A stretch of 64,000 nucleotides of DNA, from NCBI RefSeq assembly GCF_025698545.1, contig NC_068573.1, positions 10,811,874 through 10,875,873 on the forward strand, written 5' to 3'. How positions within the stretch are numbered: position 1 is the stretch's first letter; every line of letters begins with the position of its first letter. The translations under genes were made by a program, and so were the position numbers. Origin of the DNA: Gossypium raimondii (taxonomy: Eukaryota; Streptophyta; Magnoliopsida; Malvales; Malvaceae). Positions 27,119 through 38,907 of this stretch are shown here, one piece after another. The notes under the pieces are model-generated. The model was not told the DNA's origin and made no database searches. It was given only the letters and a program-made list of their open reading frames with translations.

Positions 27119-27407
27119 TTAGGTTTAGAGACAAAATGAGTTTGAGTTAATTTATTTATGTTATTTTATGTATCTAGTTTGTGAAACTTTGGTGGTGTTT
27201 GAATTATTTTTTGTATTGTACTAAACTTGTTGAATTATAATTTAATTTCTTTTCATTCATCATGTGTTATAATTTTATACGGTGTTGAGCTTTTGATTCA
27301 TGATATTGAACTTAATTTTAATTTTATAAAGTGTTCACCTTTTGATTCATGATATTAATAGTAATTAATATAATTTGTTTTTTTTCTTAAGATAATTATA
27401 TCAGGTG

Positions 27408-28452
27408 TTTCAGAATCAAATATTTCTTCTCAAGCTTCTCGAGGAACCAAAAGGAAATGGGTTCCAGAAGAAGATGCAGCATTGGTTTCCTGCATGGTGG
27501 ACTTGCACAATGTTGGAACATTTAATGCTGATACCGGGTTCAAAGCTGGTTATTTAAACGAGTTGGAAAAAATGCTAGAAAAGGCTTCACCCAATGCAAT
27601 GTTGAAGGCTAGACCTAATATTGAATCGAGGATTAGGTTACTAAAAAGGGATTAGTCAATCGTGTATGACATGCTTAATGGCCAAAACAATAGCGGTTTT
27701 GGTTGGGACGAGCATAGGCAGCTCGTTGTTGCTGAAGATGCGGTTTGAGACTCTTATTTAAATGTAAAAATTATTCAAGTCTTTATTATCTTATTTTTAC
27801 CAAACTTATAACTAATATGATTTCCTCATTTTTATAGAGTCATAAAGAAGCCGGTCAATTCAGACATCGTAGTTTCCCTTACTACGACCAACTTACTGCT
27901 ATATATGCAAGAGATCGAGCGACTGGGAAAGATGCTCAAACAGCCGCTGATGTTATTGAAGAAATAAATGTTCAGGATGTACATACTGCGGATATTAATG
28001 AAGAAAGAAACGAATTCTATGACTGCGAAGCTGATGTCTCTTTGGATGAGATGGATGTTTCTGCTACGGAGCCGCAAACAGATAGAAACCAAGGGGGTTC
28101 CTCATCTTCAAAGAAGAAAAAAAAGAATTCTGATGCAATTGATCATTTTTCTTCTTCATTTCATGATGCTGCCACTTTATTAGTGGAAAAGATGGGGGCC
28201 ATTGGCGAACAAATCAATAGGAGTATTGCCTCCGATGTGGTAGTTCAACAAAAGTCAGAAGAATTCCAGATCATCCAAGAAAAAGCTACAAATTTATATT
28301 CAACCTTATGTGAAATAGAAGGTTTAACAGTGGATGAGCGGTATCGAGCATTGAGTAAAATTCCAGATCATCCAACTCAAATGCTCGTTTTCTTTAGTTT
28401 ACCTTCTGATGTGTGGTTGGAATGGGTCAGAAGATTTCTTGCTGACCATTAA
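27408..28452 (+). pseudogene. Harbinger ORF1, Myb/SANT-like DNA-binding protein
   Basis: PIF/Harbinger elements carry a second protein with a Myb/SANT-like domain that binds the element ends and helps bring in the transposase. Exon A (27408-27742) encodes RGTKRKWVPEEDAALVSCM and IESRIRLLKRD, matching the Myb_DNA-bind_3 type. An intron 27743-27837 (GT-AG) joins EDA to SHKEAGQFRH. Exon B (27838-28452) encodes SFPYYDQLTAIYARDRATG, an acidic stretch, a KKKKK basic patch and a helical tail ending WVRRFLADH. Only one lesion is visible, a TAG at 27653-27655 where related proteins have Trp (KRDWxIVYDML), so it is a near-intact copy next to a more damaged transposase. Confidence 0.85.
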
Positions 28453-28769
28453 ACTTCTTATTTCTGTTGATGATATTTTCGTAACTTTTTTTGTTTGTAA
28501 TATTTGGGACGGTATGTCATTACAATCTTCTAACTTTTTTATGTTGTAAAATTGTATAACATATGGATTATGACATAAAATTTCATGAATTTCATTTAAC
28601 CTTTTGTTAATATATGAAAATTATGTTTATGCAAAATATAATTCTCAAGTTATTTATTATCGCTAATATTTTTTATTGTAGAATAATTAAATTATTTGTT
28701 CCACTAATGATATTTTAGCACATTAAAATATGTATTACAATTTAAAAATAATAAAGTAGACTATAAATT

Positions 28770-29340
28770 ATATTTAATAATAATTATTTTAAATTATATT
28801 TTATAGTTTTATATATTATGATTTTAATAAATTCATATAAGAATATTTAATACTAAAGAATTTTATCAAATTATATATTTTATTATATTATATTTAATAA
28901 TAATTATTTTAAATTATATTTTATAGTATTATATATTATGATTTTAGTAAATTCATATAATAATATTTAATACTAAGAATTTTTTAAATTATATATTTTT
29001 ATTAAATTATATTTAATAATAATTATTTTAAATTATATTTTATAGTATTATATATTATGATTTTAGTAAATTCATATAAGAATATTTAATACTAAGGATT
29101 TTATTAAATTATATATTTTTGTTAAATTATATTTAATAATAATTATTTTAAATTATATTTTATAGTATTATATATTATGATTTTAGTAAATTTATATATT
29201 TTATTAAATTATATTTAATAATTATTATTTTAAATTATATTTTATATTATTATATATTATGATTTTAGTAAATTCATATATTTTATTAAATTATATATTT
29301 TATTAAATTATATTTAATAATAATTATGTTAAAATATGAT
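28770..29340. repeat. AT-rich ~120-bp tandem array inside the Harbinger element
   Basis: A unit of 119-120 bases containing tatttaataataattatttt ... tattatgattttagtaaatt recurs from about 28771, 28891, 29010 and 29130, followed by shortened units near 29211 and 29311, roughly five to six copies. The unit is almost pure A/T. The same array in opposite orientation, with about ten units, occurs at 62620-63830. Confidence 0.85.
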
Positions 29341-29594
29341 TAAATTATTTATTATTTATATTAATAATCTTATTAAAATTTAATAACAATAATCATCTAC
29401 CTAAAAAAAATTCTGCTAAGGGTATTCTAGTCATTTTAGTTTTTTCCTTATGCTATTATAACATCATTCTATTCAACCAAACACAAGAATACCATTATGC
29501 CTCTATTCCATTCCATTCAACCAAACAAAAGGATTACCTACGCATCTATTCCATTACACCTCTATTCCATTACAGCGAACCAAACGTGCTCTTA

Positions 29595-30000
29595 ATTCAA
29601 CTTGGGTCCAATCCAATGTATCATTCTTCTAATGAGTACATCTATGTCTCTACCCGTGGAGTCAACTGCTCCAATAACCAAAACTAACCATCTCCCCAAT
29701 TGAAATTGTAGATGATATAATAATCTTTCTTAAGTATTTGAATCAAATGCTCACTTTGATTCTTTTGCGAGATTACAGACTCGTTTAAATTATTTGCTGA
29801 AGTAAGTTGTCTTTCTCGCAATGTAAACATTCTTACAATGCCACTTATAATTAGTTTGAACTTAGACAATCAATGAGCTAATATTTGCTTGTCACAATTT
29901 CGTTATGCATGCAAAACATGAAAGACAAAAATATAAAAAAGATAATAGTGACATGTGAAATTAACTTTATTTATTCATTGTTCAAATACATAGAAAACAG
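29595..30000 (-). mobile_element. Short copia-derived non-coding fragment
   Basis: Between the Harbinger right end and the next copia RT there are about 400 bases without a gene. Read on the minus strand, phrases such as 'gttggagcagttgactccacgg' and 'gttttgcatgcataacg' resemble untranslated parts of copia elements. The evidence is weak and no LTR borders were found. Confidence 0.3.
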
Positions 30001-33000
30001 TTACATGTTTACTACAATATGAGCATATTTCCCAACATCATCAATATAAAGCAGCAAATATATGAATGAACCATCATCAAGACATTGTAAAAATACACAA
30101 TTGTCATGCTTACTCTGTGAAAAACCAATACTTAACATGAAAGAATCAAACTTTTTGTACCATTGCTGAGGAGACTGCTTCAAACCGTACATGATTTTTA
30201 AGAAGGCAAACATGATATTCATTTCCTTCAGTTCTAAAGCCTTTCGATTGCTGTATGTATGTGTCTTCCTCAAGGTCATCATGAAGGAAAGCAATCTTCA
30301 CATTTAACTGCTTTAATTCAATATTGTTTTATGCAACAAGAGTCAAAAGTGCCCGAATGGACGTATGTTCTACAACGGAAGAGAAAACATCATGAAAACC
30401 AACTCCCTCCTCCACTTGAATTTAGCCCTTTGCAACCAATCTTGCTTTGTATCTATTTTTGTTTGGCTCGAACCTTCCTTCTTCTTAAACACTTATTTGC
30501 AGCCAACTATTTTCTTACCGATGGGTGGTTTTACTAGCCGCCAAGTCTCATTCTTTTGAAGTGATTTCATCTCTTTTTTCATAGCAACAAGCCATTTTCT
30601 AGAATCAAAGGCTTCAACTGCCTCGGAATAGCATGAAGGATCGGTCGAATTAATGTTCTCTGCAACACTTAAAGTATATGCCACTAAGTTTCCTTCACAG
30701 TACTTCTATGGTGGTCAAATTTCTCGCATTTTCTTGTCATGAGCCAACTTATAATTAGTTAACTGAGATGGTAAGGGTACCTAAGGGTCATATGAAGTTC
30801 CAAACGGATCCAAAATAGTTTCAATTTCGCAAGAATTTGGATTTCTTCGTGTTGTCGTGACGTCGCTTGCTTCCTCGTCGAGACGTTGCAACAAGGCTTT
30901 TCGTGTTGTTATGACGTCACCCCCTATTTTGGCATTTAACTCCTCCTTGCTTGAGACACTCTAATTTGTTGCATCTTTAAAAATAAGTGACTTTTTTTCT
31001 GATCAAAACATGACAGATTCATTGAACGTGACATATCTGCTAACAATAGTTTTGTTTGTTTCTGGACACCACAGTTTGAAACCTTTTGTACCGGCAAAGT
31101 AACCCAGATAAATGCACTTTACGACCCTTGAATCGAGCTTTCCCTAGATAACTTTAGCATAAGTAGGACAACCGAAAATTTTAAGATTAGAATAATTGGG
31201 AGGATTACCTAACCAAATCTACTCTGGAACTTTACCATTCAATTCTTGATGTGGAGGTCGATTTAACAAATAGCTTGCCAAATTTACGGCTTCAGCCCAA
31301 AACTACTTTCCTAGTCTTGCATTTGAAAGCATGCATCAGGCCTTTTCCAACAAGGTTCTGTTCATTATTTCTGCAACTCTATTCTGTTACAGAGTACCTA
31401 GAACGGTGCGATGTCTCTCTATCCCTTCTCGTTTGCAGTGGTCATTAAACTCAGATGAACAAAACTCAAGTCCATTGTCTGTTCTCAACCACTTCATAGA
31501 CTTCTCGGTCTATTTTTCTAACAGTGTTTTCTACTACTTGAAGATTCCGAAGATTTTTTTCAGAAAATAAACCCAAACTTTTTTGGAATGGTCATTAATA
31601 AAAGTTAAAAAAAATATTTATTACCTCCTTTTGAGATGTCAAGAGTCGGACCCCATAAATCGAAATAGACGTAGTCAAGAGTCCTTTTTGTTTTGTGCAC
31701 TGCTGAATCGAAACTTACTCCCGTTTACTTCCCACAAGTGCAGTGTTCACAAAAACCTAACTTACCAATTCCAGTGTCTTCTAGAAGACCTTGTTTGCAC
31801 AATGTTGTCATACAATGTTGTCATACATTTCTCACTTATATGACCGAGTTGCATGTGCTAGAGTTTAGTTGAACTAGAATCTGTAGAGAAAGAATCACGT
31901 CGCATCATTGCGACGTCAGGTTGGTTCTCATCCTGGCATGGCAACGATTTTGGCTCATCTTCAGTAATTGCAACCGTACCAGTAACCGTTGACCCTTGCA
32001 AAATGTATAGGCTGCCCTTTTTATGTCCTCTCATTACAACGGGAGCTCCATAAGACACATTTAAGCCATTTGACTCAATGACTATTCTGCAAGCATTAGA
32101 ATCCAAAATTCCCAACGATATGATATTTTTCTTTAAGTCGGGTACATACCTGACATCTGACAGTGTTCAAATAATTTCGTCGTGCATCTTGATTTGTACG
32201 ATTCCTATTTCGATTATCTTACATGGATAATTATTCCCCATTAACACAACTCCACCTTTAACTGAACTATACGTGAAAAAAAAGTCTCTGTTGGGACACA
32301 TGTAATAGGAGCATCCTAAATATAGGATCTATTCAGAAGTAAGCTTAGAGCTTTCACTCGTCGACACTAACAAGAAATCATCACCTTTATCTTCAACTAC
32401 ACTAGCATTAGCAACTTTGGCTTTTTGCTTATCTTTATCGTCGTTTTCGACATCCTTTTTAATTTTTTTGAAGTTTGTAGCATTCCGACTTGATGTGACA
32501 CTTCTTATTGTAGTAGTTGCATTCTTTGTCTCAGTTTCTGGATTTAGATCTCATGCTAGACCTATTTTGATCTGGCTTTCTGGATTGTTGTCTACCTCTT
32601 ACGGCTAGAACTGAGGTTTGCCCGTTTGACCTTTTGTTTGGGCCTAACTCGTTCTCAAGTTTATCCTTACTTAGTAGTTCCCTTTTTACGCCCTCCCCAT
32701 AACTAAAAGTTTCTCTGAAAGTTTTACAAAAAGAGGGCAAAGAACATAACAATAACATAGTTTGATCCTTGTCTCTAATTTCTGCTTCGAGATTCTTTAG
32801 GTCATTTAGAAGGTAACAAACTCACTAATATGAGCTCTAATAGAGTCATCTTCAGCCATTCTGAACATGTAGATACGTTGTTTTAGCATTAACTTTTTGG
32901 CCAAGGATTTCGTCATGTACAAAGCTTCTAGTTTCTTCCATAATGTAAAAGTTGTTTTTTCCTTCAAAACCTCCTGTAATACATTATTTGTTAAACATAA

Positions 33001-33792
33001 TTGAATTGTGGATAGAACTTTTTTTTATCTAACCTATCCCATTTTGACTATTCCATGTTAGCGTGCTTCTTCTCTGTAAGGATCCTCTCAAGATCACTCT
33101 AAATCAATATGGCTGACGTACGAACTTGCCACAGATTGAAATTTGCGATGTCGTTGAACTTATCAATATCAAATCTTGATGCTGCAATCTCTGAATGGGT
33201 TGAATGCGAAAATCGAACAAGCTTTGATACCAATTTGTAAGGAAATAACCCGTGTATGCAACGAACAAGTAAATAAACTAAAATTGACAAGATCAAACAC
33301 TCAAATCTTACATAGAAAAACTCCTCAAAAGAGGATAAAAAAAATGAGAAAAAAGAGATTTTACTATAATAAAAATAGAGTACAAAAGATAAAGAGAATC
33401 AAAGAAAAACTTGAAACCTTGAAAAAAACTCGTTTAAAATAAAGAACAAAATTCTCTAATCTCAATATTTCTGTCATATGAAACTTAGAGTAACTAAGGC
33501 CCATTTATAGGTTAAAATTCGTAACATATGACTAAAATATCCCTAGGTTAATCAGAGTTTAAGTGGCAAACGAAAATAGAGTTTAACTGAGAGAATAAAA
33601 TCGAGAAAACTTGAGAAACACGTCGCCATGCCGTGACGTGGCATTCGCGTCATCGGGAGGAAAGGGATGTCACATCGTCAGGATGAAAACTCTTTTCTCG
33701 TCGTGACGTCGGCTATTCGTCGGAACAAAGAACAGTTCCTTATTGTGACGTCACAAACTATTTAGCCTGAAAATGCGAGGCATAACTCCACA
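30001..33792 (-). mobile_element. Ty1/copia retrotransposon remnant, second copy of the family
   Basis: Minus-strand element, right to left: LTR 33236-33792; tRNA-Met primer site 33221-33232; gag about 32500-33220 (FNDIANFNLWQVRTSAIL, and PSFCKTFRETFSYGE near 32700); protease and pre-integrase 31850-32500; integrase 31240-31850; linker 30690-31240; RT 30001-30690 (ETWRLVKPPIGKKIVGCK near 30500, YGLKQSPQQWYKKFD near 30150, LLYIDDV near 30030). The order and wording follow the 8035-13795 element closely, and only this copy lacks the nested LTR. RNase H and the left LTR are missing. The frames are broken in many places, more than in the other copy. Confidence 0.88.
33236..33792 (-). repeat. copia 5' LTR (557 bp) with TGACGTC-rich module
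   Basis: The ends match the 411-bp LTR at 13385-13795 (tgta...aaataaccc at the primer-site side; ggcataactccaca at the other). The extra length is a GC-rich block, 33630-33760, with repeated cgtgacgt, tcgtgacgtc and tgtgacgtcaca motifs. TGACGTCA is a bZIP/TGA-factor type site, so the block may be an LTR enhancer; that is inference. Confidence 0.7.
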
Positions 33793-36338
33793 CCTATGAT
33801 TCAAAACTCTAGCTACTTCACACATAGTGCAAGTCTCAACCATAGAAACCTCAAACAATTAATCATAATCAAATTGGTCGCCAATCCTATACAACTTGAA
33901 GATTGCAGCTTCAAAGGAGAACAATAGCTTAGAAGCTCAAAGGTGGAGACGTTGATAAACTCAAGGGATCAACTTTAAGGTCTCTAGTGCATTTTGTTGA
34001 ACGCAATGTAGGCAAGAAACTGTAGCAAGTTTTGGATAACCAAGTTAGATGATATCCAAATGAGGAGAAAAAAGATGGTCCAAACCAAGAAAAAGAAACT
34101 AAAAAAACAAGACTCTGGACAAGGGCTCGGGGGAAGACGAGACAAGAGCTCGTGGACAAAACTTCTTCTTGTTTTGTAAATAATATTTGAAAACCTAATT
34201 TTATTGCATGACATATCAATTTTTTTGGATTTTGTGGGTAAAAAAATATAGCATTTAAATTTTAATACTAGACTAGATAAAATGCCAATATCATGCTATT
34301 CTATGTTTTTTACATAATTTAAAAAATATGTATACCATGGAAAATTAATTTCCAGATTTTATTGCTCCTCCTTTTATCATTTCCCTCTAATTATCTAATA
34401 TATTAAGTTATTAATTAAGATGGTGTTATAAGTCAATCGAACACCAATTCGGTTGGGTAATGATTAAAATATCATTGTTTTACAAAATAAATTATATTAT
34501 TTTAAAGATACTTTTATTTTTTTATATCTTATATGTAAAAATTAGAAAAATAGAGACACATAATGAAATTTAAACATTAGACACCATAGCTTTTAACATC
34601 TTTGCTTAACTATTTCAACTGAACTCTTATTTGTTTTTTATATCAACATGTTTAATTGGGGGAAGGCTATTCAATTCCCCCACTTATTACATATGTAACA
34701 ATAATTCGTTTGTTTGGATTTGAATTCTATTCCATTGAATGAGTTGTTCAACAATTTCGTTGAATAGTCAAACTCAAGGATAACATCCTAAATAGGATCA
34801 AAATCTTTAACATCATTTTAACCCCTACGACCCTCCACTATCAATCTTGTTATTGTTAATTTTCATATAAGCCAACATCTACCGTCTTTTCAAAAGAATG
34901 AAAATGAAATAGATAAAAGTAATAGGAAAAGCTTTTGTTATTGTTAATCATTTTTAACATGGTTAACCACATAAAGATAAGACAAAAGGGATAAACTAAA
35001 GAGACATATCAAATCAAATAAGGAAATTTTGAACCCAAAGTTTTGGAAAAAATAAAATTTTAGATCTTCTTTTGGATTTATAAAAAGAAACTATGCATTA
35101 AAAATCATATTGAAAAAAAATGATAAAAAAAAACAAATAAGAACCAAAAACCAATCATGGTGGTGGGATGAACTACAATGCTAAAATTTGGGGAGGGGAG
35201 AGAAATGAGATAAGAGAACATTTTAGCAACTTTATATTTTTAAGCGTAAAATATGAATTATATATAATATATTTAATTGTTTCGACTATAATATATTATT
35301 TGGTTGCAATCAGAACATCCATCATTGATAGCAATGACTAATTCCTTTGTCGTGGGTGTTCTTTGAAGAGGTAATCGGTTGACTATGAAATGTACTCTAT
35401 TTCCATTGGCAAAAATCAAATTGCCCATGGGTCTGGTTGAGGCTTAGTTTCAAAAAAAATCCATGTCCAAGCCCACTTTTGGATTGAGGCAGCTCGCCCA
35501 AAAAACTTATTTTATTGTTCCAATAATAATAAAATATTAAAAAAAATATTTTTAATTGATATTTTATATATTTTACAATTAAATTTAAATTTTAAAATAT
35601 TTTTATTATTTAAATTGAACTCCAACTCAGCTTGAAACACAGATTTTTTTTGTCCAAATTCAGTCCAAGTCGAGCCGAATGAGCTACTCGACGCTTGGAC
35701 AGATTTAGGCGATGATACTATATAATATTTATAGATCTTAATTTTTCATACAATATTTTTATTAATATACATTTTTTTTTATTTTTTATCGAATACAATT
35801 CAAATTTATTTAATTATGATATAATAATATAAATGTATTATCGATTAGTTAATTAAATTTATAATTTACATATTCCTAAAATCATTTTATTTAACCAAAC
35901 AATTCGATTTTTTTGCCATTAATCTATTCCTTATTTATTTCATTCCTACGGAATAACCATCCCATTCGTATTTTCTTTCAGTTTAGGGAACCAAACATAC
36001 TATAATTTTATTTTTTTAGTGATGGGCATCTTTCAAATTTATGATATATAGAGTGGGCCTCTTTTATTTTCTTTTCGGTTCTTAAATTTGTTAATTCGAT
36101 TGGGCCTTTATTCATTCTTTCGCAAACTCTGATAACCTAAAATTTTAATGTTCAATTAAGCAAATTTCAAATCAAATAAGTCAAAGTTTGGAGAATTATA
36201 AGAATTCGCTTTGAAATTAATTTGGGCATTTTTAAGAACAGTATTTTCCTCATTTTTTGTTGCCGCCATTGTTAGCACTTGAAGCTCTCCCTTTTCTTCT
36301 CATAAATTTTATTTTGCTTTCATCAGAAATATCTGCCC
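33793..36338. other. Intergenic DNA between copia remnant and NBP35
   Basis: No gene is recognised. The minus-strand ORFs at 33929-34219 are short and unlike known proteins. 34430-34470 (gtcaatcgaacaccaattcggttgg) and 35410-35700 (gcccatgggtctgg, agctcgcccaa, gtcgagccgaatgagc) resemble scattered plant MITE/repeat phrases. 34700-34760 and 35880-36005 both hold 'tttgtttggatt...attctattcc' / 'attcctacggaataac...ggaaccaaacat' ends and could be the two sides of a decayed TIR element. The last 150 bases form the NBP35 promoter and leader. Confidence 0.4.
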
Positions 36339-38496
36339 ATGGAGAACGGAGAAATCCCAGAAAACGCCAATGAACGTATGTTTTCTCAGTCAATTTTGTG
36401 GATTACTTTTTTTTATATAGTTTATTCATTTTCTTCATTCCTCTTCAGATTGTCCGGGTCCTCAATCGGAGTCAGCTGGTAAATCCGATGCATGCCAAGG
36501 TTGCCCTAATCAAGAAGTTTGTGCCACCGCCCCTAAGGGCCCTGACCCGGGTTTACTCTTTCTTTCCAATATTTTCATTATATTTTCTAAGTTTGGGTTT
36601 TATTTTGTTTTTTCATTAAGTATTATTACTTTCATGGTGATCTGGTGACTTGTTTTTGGTAGCTAAAATAGAATTTATGGTTTCTTTAGCATGTGAAGCC
36701 TTATTATTTCTTTCTTTTTGTTCGAAGCATATGAAGCTTTACCAGAGAAAATAGCAGCTGTTGTAGATGTCACCAGTATGGTTCTCTCATAATCGATTGG
36801 AGCTAGAATTTGTTAATAACCTTTAGTGGTGATGGAGCTCTTATGTTTTCAATGATAAGTTATTGCTTCAAAAGTTCTAGTATTGTATGTTAGGGTAGCT
36901 TACTCATGAAGTGGGGTTGAATAGCTTAGCACTTTAATTGGAATTTCGGATCTTGTAGGAGATTGGAATTAGTATTAGATGATTTCGGATATTGACTCTT
37001 CGACATTCATATGCTATGGTGGTAGTTCAATAGTTTTTTAGTATTAAGTTGTATTGCATATACTAGTGCATCGGGTCTTATCTATACGAGGGCTTTGACT
37101 TTTGACACGGTTTATCACCCTTTAACTGTTCCATGTTTTGGTTGTCCTTGTAATTTCATTTCATTATTTTCACACTTCTTGATTTAAATTTTGATAATGG
37201 TCTGTAAAAATATGCTCTCTTATAATTGCTTTAACTGTCTAAAGCTCAATAGATTTTACCTCATATATTAATGAGGAGAACTGTTTGCAGTGAACATATA
37301 TGCCATAAATGAGAAGTGATGAATTCTTTTGGGCTATGTAACTTGCTCTGTCCATTTTAGTTGCTATGTTGTTTTTTTCCTTTTTCATCTGTTCTATTTT
37401 ATATTTGGCATGTTGTGGGTTTTATATGGAAGGATTATCATCTATCTTTGTATGGCTATATAGTTTATGAAACATAAAGTTCTTTGCTTCTTTCCTAGCT
37501 TGACCATGTTATCCAGAGTATGAATCTGTTATTGGACATACTAATATTTATAATGCTTTGCATTTTGCAGACTTGGTTGCAATTGCAGAGAGAATGGCTA
37601 CTGTTAAGCATAAGATACTGGTTTTATCGGGGAAGGGAGGGGTTGGCAAAAGCACTTTCTCTGCCCAACTCTCATTTGCACTAGCAGCTAAGGATTTCCA
37701 GGTGGGTCTACTGGACATTGATATTTGTGGTCCAAGCATTCCGAAAATGCTTGGCCTAGAAGGTCAAGACATTCACCAGAGTAACCTTGGCTGGTCCCCT
37801 GTTTATGTTGAGTCCAACCTTGGCGTAATGTCAATTGGGTTCATGCTCCCCAACCCTGATGAAGCTGTCATTTGGAGAGGACCGCGTAAAAATGGGCTCA
37901 TCAAACAATTCCTTAAAGATGTATACTGGGGAGAGCTTGATTTTTTGGTTGTTGATGCCCCTCCTGGGACCTCTGATGAGCACATCTCAATCGTTCAGTT
38001 CCTACAGGCTACTGGGATAGATGGAGCTATCATCGTCACTACGCCGCAGCAAGTCTCTTTGATTGATGTGCGTAAAGAAGTTAGTTTCTGCAAAAAAGTT
38101 GGAGTACCAGTTCTTGGAGTTGTTGAGAACATGAGTGGCTTGTGTCAGCCGTTGAAAGATTTCAGGTTTTTGAGGATGACAGAGAATGGTGAACATACTG
38201 ATCTCACAGAGAAGGTTATTGAGTATATGAAGGAGAAAGCACCTGAAATGCTAGATCTCATTGCTGCCAGTGAAATCTTTGATAGCAGTGGTGGTGGTGC
38301 AGCAAAAATGTGTACAGAAATGGGAGTACCATTTCTCGGAAAGGTTCCATTGGATCCACAGCTTTGCAAGGCAGCTGAAGAAGGCAAATCTTGTTTTTCT
38401 GAACAGAAGTGCAGTATTAGCGCTCCTGCATTGAAGAGTATTGTTGAGAAGCTGATGGCAAAGTATTGGTGTAAAGAAATGTCTGTGGAACAGTAG
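36339..38496 (+). CDS. NBP35: NBP35, cytosolic Fe-S cluster scaffold P-loop NTPase
   Basis: NBP35 is a Mrp/NBP35-family ATPase that builds and hands over [4Fe-4S] clusters to cytosolic and nuclear apoproteins. Exons are 36339-36375, 36449-36550 and 37571-38496 (GT-AG; the second intron is 1,020 bp), giving 354 aa, near the ~350 of plant homologues. The N-terminus has the ferredoxin-like cysteine set C-x13-C-x2-C-x5-C (residues about 14-37: [18 protein letters not shown]). Then come the deviant Walker [39 protein letters not shown] (Walker B) and VENMSGL. The C-terminal CPxC of yeast and animal homologues is absent; here the site reads SGLCQPL, as is usual for plant NBP35. The start is chosen at the ATG in exon 1, which precedes the cysteine motif. 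The frame is whole. Confidence 0.95.
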
Positions 38497-38907
38497 CCCA
38501 GGGTGAACTAATGTTCAGCTGTACTTGGAGATCTTTGTGTAATAGAAGTTTGTTTGCATGTCATGTAATATTCATATAATTATTCCTTATTTTCTGGAAT
38601 TTTCTGTGAGGTACAATACTTGAGTTATAGAAGTTCAGTACCCTACAGTCTGGACACCGAAACTTTACAAATTAGGACTGTAATTTTTTTTGGTAATTCT
38701 GAACTTTGTTTTTGTAATGTTTGCTTAATGGGATCACTCAGCCGTTAGAACAGATCTCCTGGTGCTCACCAGGATGCATTCATACACAACTGTCCTTTTA
38801 AGTTTATAGAGAGTTGGGTCGGTGTCAGGTGCTTTGTGGATTCTTGTGTAAAATGATTTTATGCTCTTACTTTGATGTGAAAAGCTTCGCCATTTGGTAT
38901 GCAGCAG

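Larger units (their letters stand above)
21864..29591 (+). mobile_element. PIF/Harbinger DNA transposon carrying a host gene fragment
   Basis: The right end reads, inward, GAGCACGTTTGGTTCGCTGT (29591 leftwards), next to TTA at 29592-29594. The left end has the matching TTTGGTTCGCTGTAAT at 21871-21886 with TTA at 21861-21863, giving the 3-bp TTA target repeat expected for this superfamily. The left-most 12 bases are diverged from the right. Contents in order: left subterminal repeats with 'ccattacgcctctattcc' phrases; a UTR- and intron-like host segment (about 21990-24530); AT-rich spacer; DDE transposase (25712-27118); Myb/SANT ORF (27408-28452); a ~120-bp tandem array (28770-29340); and right subterminal repeats (29440-29591). 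At 7.7 kb it is long for the group. Confidence 0.75.

Noticed and set aside
37548-38387. Minus-strand ORFs inside the NBP35 last exon
   Set aside because: Shadows of the strongly conserved + strand coding sequence.
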